DNA of 64,000 nt from Lantana camara (GCA_037501455.1 CM074857.1:122189501-122253500); one strand, 5' to 3'; shown: positions 33,988 through 47,281, numbered from the stretch's first letter. The notes: generated by a model not told the origin, from the sequence alone. Numbers and translations are program-made.

Positions 33988-34787
33988 ATGGCTGCATCTT
34001 GCTTTGGAATGGCGCCAGCAATCTCATGCGGAACCCCAGCTACGAGAAGGGCTGCTGCAAGCCAGCTCTTTGGGGCTTCCAACAATGTCAATGTGTTGCC
34101 TCTGAAGAGGGATGCCAAATTTAGGGTTCGAAGCATGACCGAGGTAAACTTCTTCATTATTCCTGCTTTTGTTCCTGATTAATGAATGTATGCATATGTT
34201 TGTTTGTGACACTTGAGTATTGACGGGTTTTGTTTGTCTTGGATCTAACAGGAAGATGAGACTAAAGAGCAAGTTCCAAATCCAGTCACTCCCAAGCCGA
34301 CCCCTACTCCAAAGCCCAAGGTATGTGTCCCTTGTAGGAGTTTAGGTGTAATTTCCGTTAATTTTGGAAAGAAAAAAGATCTTGAATTTTGGTTAGCACA
34401 ATTTTGCCATGCAACTCATTTGTTGTATCATGTGATATACAGGTGAGCACTGACTTCTTCGACGTGTTGGCCTTCAGCGGGCCGGCGCCGGAAAGAATCA
34501 ACGGAAGGTTGGCGATGATCGGATTCGTGGCGGCGATGGGAGTGGAATTAGCTAACGGTCAGGATCTGTTTTCCCAAGTACAGAATGGTGGTATCCCATG
34601 GTTCCTTGGGACTAGTGTCCTGCTATCTGTGGCGTCTCTCATTCCCATGTTCAAAGGTGTAACCACGGAATCCAAATCCGGCGATGTCATGACATCTGAT
34701 GCCGAACTCTGGAATGGAAGGGCTGCTATGTTGGGGCTGGTGGCCTTGGCTTTCACGGAGTTTGTCAAAGGTGGAGCCCTTGTGTAA
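33988..34787 (+). CDS. ELIP: early light-induced protein (ELIP), chloroplast, copy B
   Basis: Exons 33988-34143, 34252-34320 and 34443-34787 give 189 aa with the same two phase-0 intron positions as copy A. The layout matches copy A: transit peptide (1 to about 48), Pro-rich linker and three LHC-type helices. [12 protein letters not shown] lies in helix I and [12 protein letters not shown] in helix III; copy A has Phe where this copy has the first Ala of RAAM. The mature domains are nearly identical between copies, and the differences cluster in the linker (two residues shorter) and the transit peptide. This is a proximal duplicate about 21 kb from copy A, and the gap is filled with transposons. 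It is intact and convergent with dymeclin, whose stop is 570 bp downstream. Confidence 0.95.
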
Positions 34788-35356
34788 TTTTGTAAAAGGG
34801 TTCTTTGGTGCTATATATTTGTTTTGGGTCTGGTCTTTGGTGCTATATGTGCAAGCTAGATTGTGAATGTATGTTTGATTCAAGATTGCGTCATTGAGAA
34901 TTTTTAGTAAATAAGACGATAAATTAGAGAAACTCTATTTGGATGCATAATCAAGATTCAAGAATAATCGTCTTTTAAAAACAATCATTTTAACCATTTG
35001 GTCGATCTCTATTGATACTCATTGAAAATAAACATGAATGATGAAATGATTCTCGCCACCTCTACCCCCAATCAAACCCACACAGAAATGAACGTACTGT
35101 TAAAATCAACTGGGAACATGATCTAAAATATGGTAAAAGCTATGGCTCTTCAAAAATGTCATAAATCTGAAACGACGACGATTTAATGAATTGAAATATT
35201 TGAGAAGGCTCTTATTCGTTACAATTTTATATCCACAACAAAGAAAGACCTATATATTAGCCAAAACATATATAGACATAAACGAATGGAAAAAATCCTA
35301 CTACTTCATCTCTATGTATGTACACTATAATTAATCTCTTGATGCAATGTACAACA
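34788..35356. other. convergent intergenic region (ELIP B / dymeclin 3' ends)
   Basis: Holds the 3' UTRs of both genes. No other gene or element recognised. Confidence 0.55.
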
Positions 35357-38300
35357 CTATACAGGCGCTTCTGCTTGGAGTGATGAGTGTTCTTTCATGT
35401 CTCCGTTTTGAAGCTTCTCCTCCACCTCATGCTCCTTGATGTCCTGAATTTCATTTCGAACATTTAATCATTTATATATCCGACGACGTTCAAGTTTGAT
35501 CAGCCACACATTGTCGTCTCGGATGAATAAAAGAAAATATCATCATCAATTTTAAAGGGTAAACGAACTTACTTCAATAGGTAACGGGAATAAATTTATG
35601 CTGTTGGGGTTGAAAGTGAAACCACTGCATAATACCATGCGAACAAAGTTACATAATCAAAACTGACTACGGACGATATTTGGATAATATTTAGGAAGTT
35701 CAAGAGGTATACCTGCGAGACAGTATCAACTGCCATATGTATGGAATGAAGAACTCCTCAGGATGAGACTCTTGTTCGTAGGTGAATCGTAATTGTGTAA
35801 AAATCTTTCAGAAACAAATTAGGTTAGATGATTAAGAATTATAGAAACCCCACCACCACAGAATTTAACTCCTTATTCAAGCATTTTGATTTATACCTTC
35901 ATACCCTCGCCTCTCCAAGATCGACAGTTGTTGATTATAACTTCAAGAACTTTCTCGACTGACCACTCTCCTTCCATCTTCTGCATGTCAATGCGGTTGT
36001 TGAAAAAGTCCAAAACCTGTAGAACAAAATCCAAGCAATTTGTTAAACAGCAAGAAAAATGAAGCTTTTTCAAAACCACTATCACTTGACCAAAGTTGAT
36101 TCTCTTCTGAACACATACTGTATATATGTTCTCCAACAGCTCGTTAAAACGAGGATGGTTTTTGAAAGGGAGAAAAACTTCCTGACTGTGCATAATTGCA
36201 TAAATAACCTGAAAATTACACCCACGATAAGAAAAAGGTATGTGACTATGTGGAATACCAAACCAAAGAAAAAAGGAAGTCAAATGTGAAAAAAATAGTT
36301 TGGGTAAATAAATGTACCTCAGGATTTTGTGGCAAGGCATAAGTTAGAATTGCATTTATAATCTCCAGGACAAGTCTAAGGAAGTCGGTATATATATGCA
36401 GTTCAGCTGACTGCAGAACAATGAGAAGGGTCAAAAGGTAAAAAATCACATTCATATAGAATTTTGTCAGTAGTAAATATTACAATGAAGAGAAGGAGCA
36501 TTACAGGATCATCCGGAAGGTTGTCTCCACTCAGATCACCATCTGCTGTATTCATCTTGTTATTTTTAATTTCTGCCAATTTATTGTACCTAAAGATGGA
36601 GTTATTTGAAACAACGAATTAGAGAAAGAATCTCAATCTTAAAATAAACATCTTCCTAATTTACTAAACATAAGGTTAAGATTAAAAGAACACAACAAGA
36701 TGAGACTTACTTGCGGGAAAGCATATCAAAAAGGCTAACCAACCGCTGTGATGCATATGCACTCAACCTATAAACATGTGGGGCCATATTTGCCAAAGTT
36801 GCAAGACAATTTGTATGGAGATAGATATCCTGTAGCAATTGAAAATATCAAAAAAAAAAAAAAAAAAACTCAATTAATCTGTTTTCACACGGATTCTTCA
36901 TAATACATGAATCATGAAGTGGAACTAACAAGATGCTGCCACATAAAAGCTATAAACTCAACAGCGTGAAAGGTTGAGTTTGGACTCCTGTGGTTTCCAA
37001 TTTTAGCTTACTGTCTCCATTTATTAACCAAATATATTCCAATTTTAAGGTAAACAGGGACATGGCCAAGCACATCTGCAATGCGGGGGCCACCCAACCC
37101 ACTGCCCACTGGCAAACCTTGCATATTTTATTTGCTCTTCTGACAGGCCTAATCGTGCTCACATTTTTTCATTGTGTGATTAGATCAGTAATTAATATTT
37201 TAAATCTAAAATGGGCCTTTGAACGCTTGAATGTTATAAGATACAAGTCATTAGCCTGATAATCAAATAAATTATCTGGCATGCATATGTTTTTCTAATA
37301 CCGCCAATACCCTTAATTTCAATTGGAAAGTATATTAGATTCCAGGAGTTGGAAGTCACCAGGAGCAAAACATGTAAATCAGTTTGTCAATGTGTACAAT
37401 TGGAAATGCAAATAGCAATTCTACTCCATTATATACCATTGACTAGTAGATTTTGGAGCAAATCCAATGAAACAAAGAGAAGTGATAGTTTTGAAGAGGT
37501 AACAAAGCAACTATAAGTATTTCAAAGGACAGGGCTATAAAGAGAAAAAAGAAAACAGTAAACTGGACAGATGCATGTCTTACCCGTAACTTAGAGAGAT
37601 TGTATTTCACTGTCCTAATTAATATTATCACCATCAGGGAACCAAGAGAAGTTTGATTAAGGAGGCGTTCCCGATACCATGGAACTTTTGGAAGCATCTG
37701 CAAGAAAAAATTATTAAGTCAGATTGTAATTTATAATATAGGTATCTAAGGCAAATGAAAACTATTTTTACCAGTTTGTGAATGCTGGCATTGAAAGAGG
37801 AATCTTGACTTAGTATCAGACAGATAACAAGCACCATATATATGTGATTCGATGTCCTGCTTGAAGCATTATATAGCGTCTCCAACAGGGGCATCAACTG
37901 TTAATCATAAAGAGAAGTCACCATACAATCAATCATACCCGTATAGAATTTGAATGAGTAATAGAACATCAATGGACTTAGAAAGGTTGACAAAATGGAT
38001 GTTTCATGTCTTTAATATAAAATAACCAGCACACTTTTTTTTGTTTATTTAAAGCTATACATAACACAGTCTTTGTTATGCCTTGTTTCATCTCATTATT
38101 GCCTCTTTCTTCGTTTCCTATTTACAGTTTTTTTTATAAGGTGGAGGACCAATAAGATGGTTCTCTTTGAAAGGAAGGTAAAATTTCCCATTCTTACCAG
38201 CATATCTAGATCAGTTCGCACCAAAACATACTCCAGAAAATCTGAATTCCCATGCACCAATGAGTATAATAACAGAACAGAAGTTTCATTACCCAAACAC

Positions 38301-41300
38301 CTGAAAATGGGAAAAGCACAATAGAGAAATTTATTAAAAAACTACAAAAACCAAACCATTGATTACCAGGCCCTTAAACAAGGGTTTTGTTAGCTGTCCC
38401 AAGGGGAGAGGATGTGAGTATGATTCTGCACTCTACGAACATTTAAATTTTGATGAAGACAATATTTTACACCAGCATTGAAGTATCAAACAAACTTTTC
38501 CTAGAAAATCTATATTTAAGAAATTTGACCGACAAAATAGATAATTAAACTAAATAATAGCAACAAAAAACTTCTTGAAATTCCATGTTACTGAAAGAAC
38601 AAATAGTCTTGTTGCTAAGCAAACCAGAAGTTAACAAGAACCAATCTTTGGCCAAAGCTAAATAAAAATCAAACTAACATATTATGTTTAAGCCTTTGAT
38701 ATGGAGTTCTTCCTAAAAACAAAATTTGAGTAGAGGGTGAGATCAAGAGGATTCAGAAAGTTAAATCTTGTATAGCATAGTCAAATAACGGCTGTCACCC
38801 GTATGCATTAGGGGGTAATGGATAAACTTACATGCCAAGAGTATCAAAAAGAGAAGCAAAAGGTAGTCTGACAAGTGGACTGCTGTGTGCATTTCCCTCA
38901 ATATCCACACGATCAACTGCAGACAGACAAAACAGAAACTTATGCACTGTTAAATATCACAGAAACTGCACTAAAGCAAATAAAAATCCGGGAAAATGTT
39001 AAGTATCTTACATTCAATATCCCGAATATTTTCAACTGCCTTGCAGAAAGGGTTTTCAGAAAAGCGTGCTTCTTCCTTTGAGTAGGACTCTGAATTGCTG
39101 TCATCAACTTTTTCTTTCACATAGTCCACTGAGATACATTTATGGTAATAACTAAGAGCCAGTAAAACATTTAGACTTCCTTCCACTAATGGACTTCTTG
39201 AAGCTTCACCAGTTGAGCTGACTAAGTAACTGAAGGGAAATAGCATCAAGTTTGCTGCAATTATGATTTATTTTTCAGTCAGAAAGATGGCCTGTAACAA
39301 GGCAGGGACTGAAAGGTATATGATCGCCGGTAAACAGAAAAGAAACCCCACATGCATTTTTAAGTATAAAAACCAATAGCTGATAATATCTGTGGGGTGT
39401 TCCCCTGTCCATGGACAGCTTATGGAAACTAAAAGTTTCAATATCGATCAGAAAAGACAAGGGTTTTGAAAGTTTAAGACCCAGACACAAGTCAGCAACA
39501 CTATAGAAGTTTCATGTATTGAATGCGAACTAAACGAACAAATAACCAAGCTCTTAATTGGATGTCCTTCAACAAAAATGTTATTTTTATGAATGTTCCT
39601 TAAAAACAAAGCAAGATTTAACCAAATAGGAGCAGAAATTATATCAATACTACAAATAAGCTAAAAGATAGGCAGAGGATGCATGAAATCAGTACCAGCG
39701 GCTGACCCAACTCTCCTTAGAACACCAGGCTGATTTCCTTCAGATAATATCGTAGCAGATGAGCTGCTTACAGAAAACTGAAATTGTGGCCGTGTGATGT
39801 AATTGAGCAATAACTTGTGCACAACCGAATTAACCAAAGAACTTTCCTGCAGAGAGAACAGCTAATAAAATCAGGAAGAATTGCACAATTGGATTGAAGC
39901 TTGTTAAGTTGGGTTTTACCTGAGCCATTGCTGCATCAATGAAAGGGTGTATATCATTCAGTCCAGGTGTTGGTCCAGATAACAATTGAGTTGAAATGGC
40001 TGTCAGCAAGAAGTTAAGCAGCTCTAGATGCAGAAGATGTGTTGTCGCGCTATAGAGAAAATAGTCACCGTTAATGAAATAAATCTATGGCAGAACATCA
40101 ATGGACATACTACACAAATTACAGCATACCTAACATCAACTTTGCCAATAAAGTTCAGTACACTGAACATGATTAAGTTTTCAACATGTTGACCTGCTTA
40201 GAACATGAAAGATAGAGAAATCAGTCAAGTACATCAACAGCACTATAATGTGGCGGAATTGGGAAAGCTACAATCAGAATACCACTAAGGTCTTATTACA
40301 TATCCACGATGAGCAGGCAACTCAACATGAAATATTAGAAAGAAGTCGATAAAACCTTGATCATACAAAGTCATTTGCAAAATTTTATTCGTCTGGATGA
40401 CTTGAGTCATTCCAGTCCTCTTATATAATTTATTATGATAGTGTATGTGAAGAGGATAAGAAGGGAAAGAGGCATCGGAGTTTTCTGATAACAGCAGACT
40501 CGAGTGACAGATCTAAGAAAAATAAAAACCATATTATCTAATGACTTGAACATCAAAAATTAGATTATGCAGATTGCAGGCCATCATGGAAAATATATAT
40601 AGAATATGAACTAATAACCAAGCCAGTAGCAATGCAGGAAATGGCAACAAACTTTTATTTAAAGCAAAATGAGTGGAACCTTTTGAGAAATTATCTGGCA
40701 CAGGCTCAGTTTCATCCAGTGACAGGTGTAATTCTTCAAAGTTATCACTCTTAGAACTCTCGATGAGATACTTCAAGAAAACAGATGATAGAAACAAGGC
40801 ATTAAGAGCTTTCGAGAAAACAGGTGACGCCGCATCAGAGGCAGAAACACACTCTTGCAAGCACCAAGCTAAGTGAATTAAAATCTTCGCAAGGTGCCTT
40901 GTCTTACGGTTGTTCATGGCTGCAAGCATAACCAAAGGATAATCAGACCACTAGGAAATGAAAGTCAAAATTCTGAAAGAAATTTCATTTCCACACAAAC
41001 ATTGTTAAGAAATTATGTGAATCAATTTCTCTGGCTTGGTCTACTGATAATAGCATCATTGAGGAATCTTGGCAGTGGCCAACATTTCATATTACTTTGG
41101 AAGAATTATTGCAGTAGCTGATATTGGTTTTAATAAAAGAGTTGTATTGCTCTTTGTAACATCACATAGCTTAAATTAACAGCTATCCAAAGGGCAATCC
41201 AAGGGCTTCTGCCACACACGGCAAAGATCATATAGTTATTGTGAGACAAGCATAATATAAAATGCACAGAACAATTTAAAGTTAACAGATATAAGCGATA

Positions 41301-42115
41301 TAAGTCAAATGGCCTAATTCAATTTGCACAACTGAAACTTTTAAATAGATAGTGCTGGAATAAATATCAAATTACAAAATTAATCACAAAATTTCACCAT
41401 TTAACTCTAAGAACAGCATCAGAAGTTAATAATTGCACTGAAAGACAATAGAAAAGCTACGGAACTACACCACCATCACTGTTGTGTCCAAAAACTGCAG
41501 AAATCTAGGATCAACGTAAGCTGCAAGTAAATACATATCCAGAAAACACTCCCAGATTTCAAAATTCCAAAAAATTTCTAGGATATAACATAAATTTACA
41601 GGATACCATCTCTAGTTCAAGATCAAAACTACAAACTCCAGAATCACACTAGATGGCACAAATTCCGAATCTCTAATAACAAGGCAAAACTACACAATAA
41701 ACTAATTTCCAGAAATAACTAAGTATTCTCAAATCAATTTCCATTTCCAAACTAAACTTACTAAAAAAAAAAAAAAAAAGGAACACACCACACTCGCTAG
41801 TTCAAACAAATTAGAATGCTAATCAAAACGCAACAACAACCAACTCGAAAATTTTCAGACGCAAAACGAACGGAACCAAACTTAATTGCAAAATTACCAA
41901 AAACAAGTGGCAATGTACTGACCGAAGCGTTGGCAAGCTTGGCGGACGCGATGAGACTGCCAGCGAAGATCGATAGGGAGCTCGAGAAGCTTCTGCCAGT
42001 AATCAGAGGACAGAGGAAACGATTTCTCACCAATAAATTCACCAATTAAGTACTCCGCGGCCTCCTGAGTCCGCGCTCCGCCGCCTAGTAGCGGCGTCGA
42101 TGGCACTCCACCCAT
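35357..42115 (-). CDS. DYM: dymeclin family protein (18 coding exons, 728 aa)
   Basis: The frame was assembled from GT-AG junctions. Exons: 42115-41923, 40919-40680, 40193-40130, 40049-39920, 39846-39696, 39254-39012, 38916-38832, 38300-38198, 37897-37772, 37697-37584, 36829-36711, 36589-36505, 36410-36318, 36208-36119, 36016-35897, 35804-35713, 35624-35573 and 35443-35357. They total 2187 nt with no internal stop and consistent phases. The start MGGVPS fits an N-myristoylation signal (Gly2, Ser6), as in animal dymeclin. Recognisable family blocks include [33 protein letters not shown] and [18 protein letters not shown]. Dymeclin is a helical, peripheral Golgi protein needed for normal Golgi organisation and trafficking in animals; the plant role is inferred. 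The length is normal for plant dymeclins. The donor of exon 2 (AAAAG/GTTCCA) is weak but keeps frame and homology. Confidence 0.93.
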
Positions 42116-42904
42116 CCTACGCCTCTCAACCACCGCCAAATTCGTACAATTATATCCAAACCGCCGTGCCAAACAATGTGGATAGATCCGTAGGAGCAAG
42201 TAATGCTTGGGGATTAAGGTTTTTCGATGAAGGGATTTGGGGATTGAAAAATCTACGAAATTTCGGGTTTTGGGGGGCTTTGATTTGAGAGCAGAAGACG
42301 ACTAGATGATGATGATGGTAAACATCAAAACAGAGGTGACGAAGACTGCTGCAGAGTCGTCTTCATTGACGAAACTGCCCTCGTCTTATCTCGTTTATTT
42401 CGTGTATACCCTTTTTTCACTCTTAATGGCGTGCTGCTTGTCCCGTGAAATCGGAACAAATCTTTGAATGAAGCAAAAGAATCACATATTGGGATTTTAT
42501 CATTTTTCCTATTTTCCAAAAAAATGTTCATACAATTATAACAACAAAAAAATTACCTAAAATTATATATTTCTATTATATTTTTAACAATATATTTTAC
42601 GATTAATCAAACTTTAATGTAACTTGTGTACCCTTAGAAGGTTCGGATCACAGCACGCAATGATCATTGTAAACATGTTCGAATTTTATTAACCAATGGG
42701 CAACCATATTTCCTTCTTTAATGGTGTGCTTGAGAATATTTAACCAATAGATGCATACATGCTTGCACACACATTATTACTCAAAGAAATATAAAAAATT
42801 ACTGTTTGGTACTATTTAGTCAAATAATTATATTTACACCCCTTTATGAATTTAATAATTACATTACACATTCAAAAGAAGCCAATTTTTTGGGATATTT
42901 TTAA
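42116..42904. other. dymeclin 5' flank and intergenic sequence
   Basis: The first 200 bp probably holds the dymeclin 5' UTR and promoter on the minus strand. The rest is AT-rich with no gene seen. Confidence 0.5.
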
Positions 42905-43158
42905 GGGTAAATCTTTCTTTGCACCCCAACCTTTGGGGTGCGTTGCACTTTGGTACCCAACCTTTGAAGCGTTGCACTTTAGTACCCAACTTTTGAATTT
43001 TGTTGCACTTTAGTACCCAAGTGCAGACGTGTACCCCAATGGTTGGTACCACGTGGCATTTTCTCATTGGTCGGGGTACTAAAAATGCATAAAATTCAAA
43101 GGTTGGGTACTAAAGTGCAACGCATCCCAAAGGTTGGGGTGCAAAGAAAGATTAACCC
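42905..43158. mobile_element. Mutator-type MITE with 9-bp duplication
   Basis: 254 bp, starting GGGTAAATCTTTCTTTGCAC and ending in its near-perfect inverse. A perfect 9-bp duplication TATTTTTAA flanks it (42896-42904, 43159-43167). The arms contain repeated blocks of the type TTGCACTTTAGTACCCAAC. No coding capacity. The 9-bp duplication and GGGTAAA end point to the Mutator superfamily. Confidence 0.9.
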
Positions 43159-43167
43159 TATTTTTAA

Positions 43168-44615
43168 ATTCATGAGGAGTTATAAATATAATTTTTAAAT
43201 TCATAAGAAAATATAAATGTAATTATTTAATTGAGTGGTATCAAATTGTAGTTGTTTATATTCCGTTAGGTTTTATATGTAATTATAGTATTATTTATAA
43301 AGATATAAGTACGGGAAAAGAGAAAAGAAAATTAGAAGGGTAGTTCGGTCATTTTAAATGTAATTAGGTGGAAATTTGAGGAAGAATTGTTCTTAAGTCG
43401 GAGCTAACATGGTAACGGTCGTTTTATTCGCATTCATTTGTAAGAGCAACCCACTCGCAACTCGGAGCGTTAGTCCAACTCTCCATCTGAAAATGGCAAT
43501 GTTATATTTCACGCGCCGTGAATGGGCGTGAGTCTCTCGGATAATGGCACTATTACAATGTTTCAATTCATTTGATCCGGTGTTTCCCGGTCCACGAGAT
43601 TTAAACTGTGCACCGAGTTCACAGCCGTTGATCCCTATGCATTTAATGATGTAAGATGTGACCACTCATACGACGTCGTTGGACGTGGCCAATGTTGCCG
43701 ACAGATTGCTTGGATCTTTTGGTATTGTTCAGATGAGCTGAAAACTGTGTTTATGGAAATTGATTAATCTAAGCATAATTTATGTTACAAATATTTATAA
43801 ATAGAGCTTTTATTCATTTAGATCTAGGCCATAAATGAGCTAAGAAAAATGTAAAATTGTAACGTAAATAAAATGGATTGCTTTTTTCACTTTATCTAGG
43901 TGAACGTGATTTTTTTTTTTTAGCACACGTATATGCAAACGGGATTCGAACCCATTACCTTATCTTGAAGAATGAATTCATTAACCAATTGGACCGAAAG
44001 CGCGAAGTTTTATATTAGGGATTGGACCTATTTGCATCAAAATATAAATAATCTTTGCAAGGGAAGTGGGCCTAATATTGCTGGTGGGCTTAGTCAAAAG
44101 TGTATACTAGGCCTAGCTTGTGGGCTGCATCAATACATTTGGCAAAGTTTAAACACAAATGTATCTTAGACACCGGTATTGGTTCAAAATCAACTAAAAA
44201 AAAGGGATAATTACAAAAATAGTATACCATCTGCACTCATTCAATAAGATTGGTACACAAACTATTCCGGTGATAGATCTACCCCGTATTTCTAAAAAAG
44301 TTGCAATTTAATGCATTTTTTGCCGGAAATCCAAAAACCCGCCGGAAACCCGATCCGAAGCCCAACGTGGCATGATTTTTTCTTACGTGGCAATACCACT
44401 ATGACCACGCCAAATACCATTGTACATGTGTTAATTTTATCCATTTAATTAAAACACAAAAAGCCAAATAATATTACTAATAAATTTTGATTTCAAATTA
44501 ATTTGACAAAGTAAGAAATAATTATATATATATAATATTACATTTACTATAAGAAATACATAAAATAATAAAATTTATAATATTTAATTATTTTCACACA
44601 CACAAACATATATAT
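43168..44615. other. intergenic sequence with possible element remnants
   Basis: No gene is supported. 43390-43700 is less AT-rich but has no coherent ORF. From about 44200 the sequence (GGGATAATTACAAAAATAG...) resembles the end of a DNA transposon, later interrupted by the solo LTR at 44616; I could not find its other end. Confidence 0.4.
43941..43996 (-). other. tRNA-like A-box/B-box segment
   Basis: On the minus strand GGTCCAATTGGTTAA is followed about 43 nt later by GGGTTCGAATCCC, the spacing of tRNA internal promoter boxes. The flanks do not form an acceptor stem, so this looks like a tRNA-derived remnant (SINE-like), not a working tRNA gene. Confidence 0.35.
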
Positions 44616-45445
44616 TGATGGGGTAGGAACGTGAAGTGTCAAACTCCGGTCACTTTCTATTTGATATATGTGGGGGAAACCGGAAAAGGATCGTCGGATG
44701 GAAGAGGGGTTCTACCTGCTAGGACAAACACCAAGAACAAACAGTCAGAAGGCCAAGCTGGGACACTGGGGGGGATGCCCCGTTTGGCTCTCTGACGCTC
44801 AAGTCAGTTAAGGAACTGAAAGAGAAGAAAAGTAATTGCAGAGCTCAAGTATGGAAGCTAGCTTACATTAAAGGAGATGAACTCATCTATTTATAGTTGA
44901 GGGTCAGGGACCCTTTGGTCATTTGCACCGTGTGGTCCTGGCCAAATGTTGCCCTAACACGTGGCGTTATGGGAGAAACTTAGGAGGAATCTTCTGCAAA
45001 AGCCGGTGAAAGTTAGTGCTGGCAACTGTGGCAGGTGCGCAGGCATGTACGGGGTGTCAGAGAGCCGTTTTAGGGGGTTGGTAAGGAGGGCTAAGGACAC
45101 GCTCGTGTCAACCAAGGGCCTTGGAGGCCAGAGAATCTGCTAGGGGATGGAGGCCAAGACTGCGTAACGAGGGGGAGTGGAAGCTTCTCCGAGGGATGAT
45201 AACGCTCGAAGAGGACTTCCAAGATAAGCTGGGACTTTGTTCCGTTTTGTGAGATGATCTCGTTAAAGAGCGGCAAGGGTGACTACGCCTGCGCACAGCA
45301 GAGACGACACGTGTTCTTTAGGGACTTTGATGCTCGGGGGTCTTGAACGCACGTTGATAATCTGCCCCAATCATGAAGGGCCACGTGTTGCCTTCTCGCG
45401 TCGCTACATGTCCAAACGCGGGTCGAGCGTATTTTGACCCCACCA
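44616..45445 (-). mobile_element. solo LTR of Tat-type element 2 family
   Basis: 830 bp, from TGATGGGGTAGG to TGACCCCACCA on +. TATAT is on both sides (44611-44615, 45446-45450), a low-complexity but correctly placed duplication. It is collinear with the truncated LTR at 46503-47270 (shared blocks ACCTGCTAGGACAAACACCA and GTTGAGGGTCAGGGACCCTT). The inverted TATA box (44888-44895) shows that it reads on the minus strand. Confidence 0.8.
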
Positions 45446-46502
45446 TATATATATAGGAAAATAATGCATAATATTTATTTTTATTGGTTTCCTATATTAC
45501 TCAAAAATATACAAACATTCAGTATTTAAAATATTAAAAAAAAGAAAAAAAAAAAGAAAAAAGAACCCAACAACTGCAGTCTGCAAATCGCCATAGCCCC
45601 ACCACCATCGACGACTCCAACACAAGATCCACCGCCCTCCGCCAACACCAAACCTACTGTCGCACACCAATACCCAGACCCAATGCGGTCTTCAACAACT
45701 CTAGATCCGCCATTGAACATCAAAGCCATTATATGCCTTCAACACCCCATTCCCCAAACTCCATCACTTCTGCTTTGTTTTTCTCCTTGGCCATGGCGAT
45801 TTGGGGGTAGCTTCGTTTTTCTCCTTGGCTATGGCGATTTGCAGAAAGGAGGGAGGGAGGAGGGGGTGTTGGGCGTGCTGGGGTGGGTTGGGCGTCTTCG
45901 AGGTGATGGCTACCGAGAGAGGATCGGAGGGAAAGAGAAGGCTCCTCATTTTTAGATCCAGAATGAGGGGCTCCGGAGGGGTGGCTGCTACGTTGTTGTT
46001 GCCGCCGCCGCCCACATTCCCAACTAGTCCACTAATTTCACATCTTTCCCCTTCCCCCAATCGTTTCTTTTCTCCCAAACTTCCAGATCTGTGGCGATTT
46101 CTTTACGTGAGTGTGTGTTTATGCGATTTTGATGTGGTGATTTTGGTGGTGGTGATTTATTTTGTTGCCGCCGTCGCCCTATTCTTCGTGTTATACTGGC
46201 GTGATTTTGGTGGTGGTGTGCTGGTTCGATTTTAGCGGCGTTGGTGGGATTTGTTGCGAGCTGTGGTGTTGATGAGAAGAAAGAGCATGATGGTATCGCC
46301 CATCTCTGAAGTGGAGAGCATGGGAATCGTGGCGGAGATGGAGGTCGGAACCGTGGATGGCGGCGGAGCAACGGTGGCAGAGTAGTGGTGTTCGAGACAG
46401 AGTCGACGATCGGTGGAAAAGGAATAGATCTGGTCCGGCGGTGGTGGTGGTCGGATGTGGGAGTGCGGCGGCGACGGGGGAGGATGAATTTTGGGGTTGT
46501 GG
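45446..46502. other. unassigned sequence, GC- and Pro-codon-rich middle
   Basis: 45560-46500 is richer in C/G with many CCACC/GGTGG and CCGCCG strings, and is open in several frames on both strands (for example 45801-46235 + and 46600-46232 -). The predicted proteins are low-complexity Pro/Val/Gly and match nothing I know. Likely an old DNA-transposon body rather than a gene. The right edge is where LTR homology begins. Confidence 0.4.
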
Positions 46503-47270
46503 GGGTTCAACCTGCTAGGACAAACACCACAGAAAGAAAAGTCAGAAGGACAAGCTGGGGAGACTGGGGGTGATTCCCAGTTTGGCTCTCCGACGCTCAA
46601 GTCAGATGATGATGATGAGAAGATGAAACTTAGGAAATTGCAGAGTTTCAGTAATGAGGAGTCGCTTACAGTGGAGGAGATGAAGTCTCCTATTTATAGT
46701 TGAGGGTCAGGGACCCTTTAGTAATTTGACCCTTGTGGTCCTGCCCTAATGTTGCCCTAACATGTGGCGTAATGAGGAGAAACCTAGGAGGAATCCCCTG
46801 CAAAAGCTGGCGAAAAGGTGGTGCAGACAACAGTGGCAGGTGCTTGGGTGTGTACGTGGTGTCAGAGAGCCGTTTTGGGATGGTAACGAGGGTCAGATGC
46901 ATGCTCGTGTTTACCATGAGCCTGATGGCCTTGTTGGTCCGAGGGTGGATTTGGGGGCCAAGGCTGTGAGAGGAGGGGAGCTTTTCCATTCTGTCCGTTA
47001 GCATGACAATACGTTAACCCAGGGTAAAATGCGCTCGGGAATCATTCCCAGGCTGGGATATCCCTGGAAGTAGGAGTGACGCTCGTATGAGAGCTACAGA
47101 GAGTGCCACGCGTCTAGTGGCAATGGTGCCACGTGTCAAAACGTGGACCGAGCGGCCCACTGGGGAGTAAAGGCGCTCGAGGGTGGCTTGCGGGGGACCA
47201 GGTGGCCACGCGTCCGTCGTTGATGGTGCCACATGTCGGAATGTGGGCCCTGTATGTTTTGGTCCCATCA
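46503..47270 (-). repeat. 3' LTR of Tat-type element 2, truncated at its U5 end
   Basis: Its right end, read on the minus strand, begins TGATGGGACC directly after the polypurine tract. It aligns with the solo LTR at 44616-45445 from ACCTGCTAGG onward, but the terminal ~95 bp of that LTR are missing at the left. The inverted TATA box (46691-46698, ATAGGAGACTT context) marks minus-strand transcription. Confidence 0.7.
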
Positions 47271-47281
47271 TTTTGCCCCCC
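47271..47281 (-). other. polypurine tract of Tat-type element 2
   Basis: On the minus strand GGGGGGCAAAA lies immediately before the LTR start TGATGGGACC. Position and composition fit the plus-strand primer site. Confidence 0.7.

Noticed and set aside
36059..36289. Plus-strand ORFs across the dymeclin gene (also 38073-38324, 40673-40876)
   Set aside because: Shadows of minus-strand exons and introns; the dymeclin frame is continuous across 18 exons.
43941..43996. Functional tRNA gene
   Set aside because: A- and B-box spacing is right but no acceptor stem can be formed; kept only as tRNA-like.
45801..46600. ORFs of 144 aa (+) and 122 aa (-)
   Set aside because: Low-complexity mirror-image frames in CCACC/GGTGG-rich DNA with no recognisable domain.
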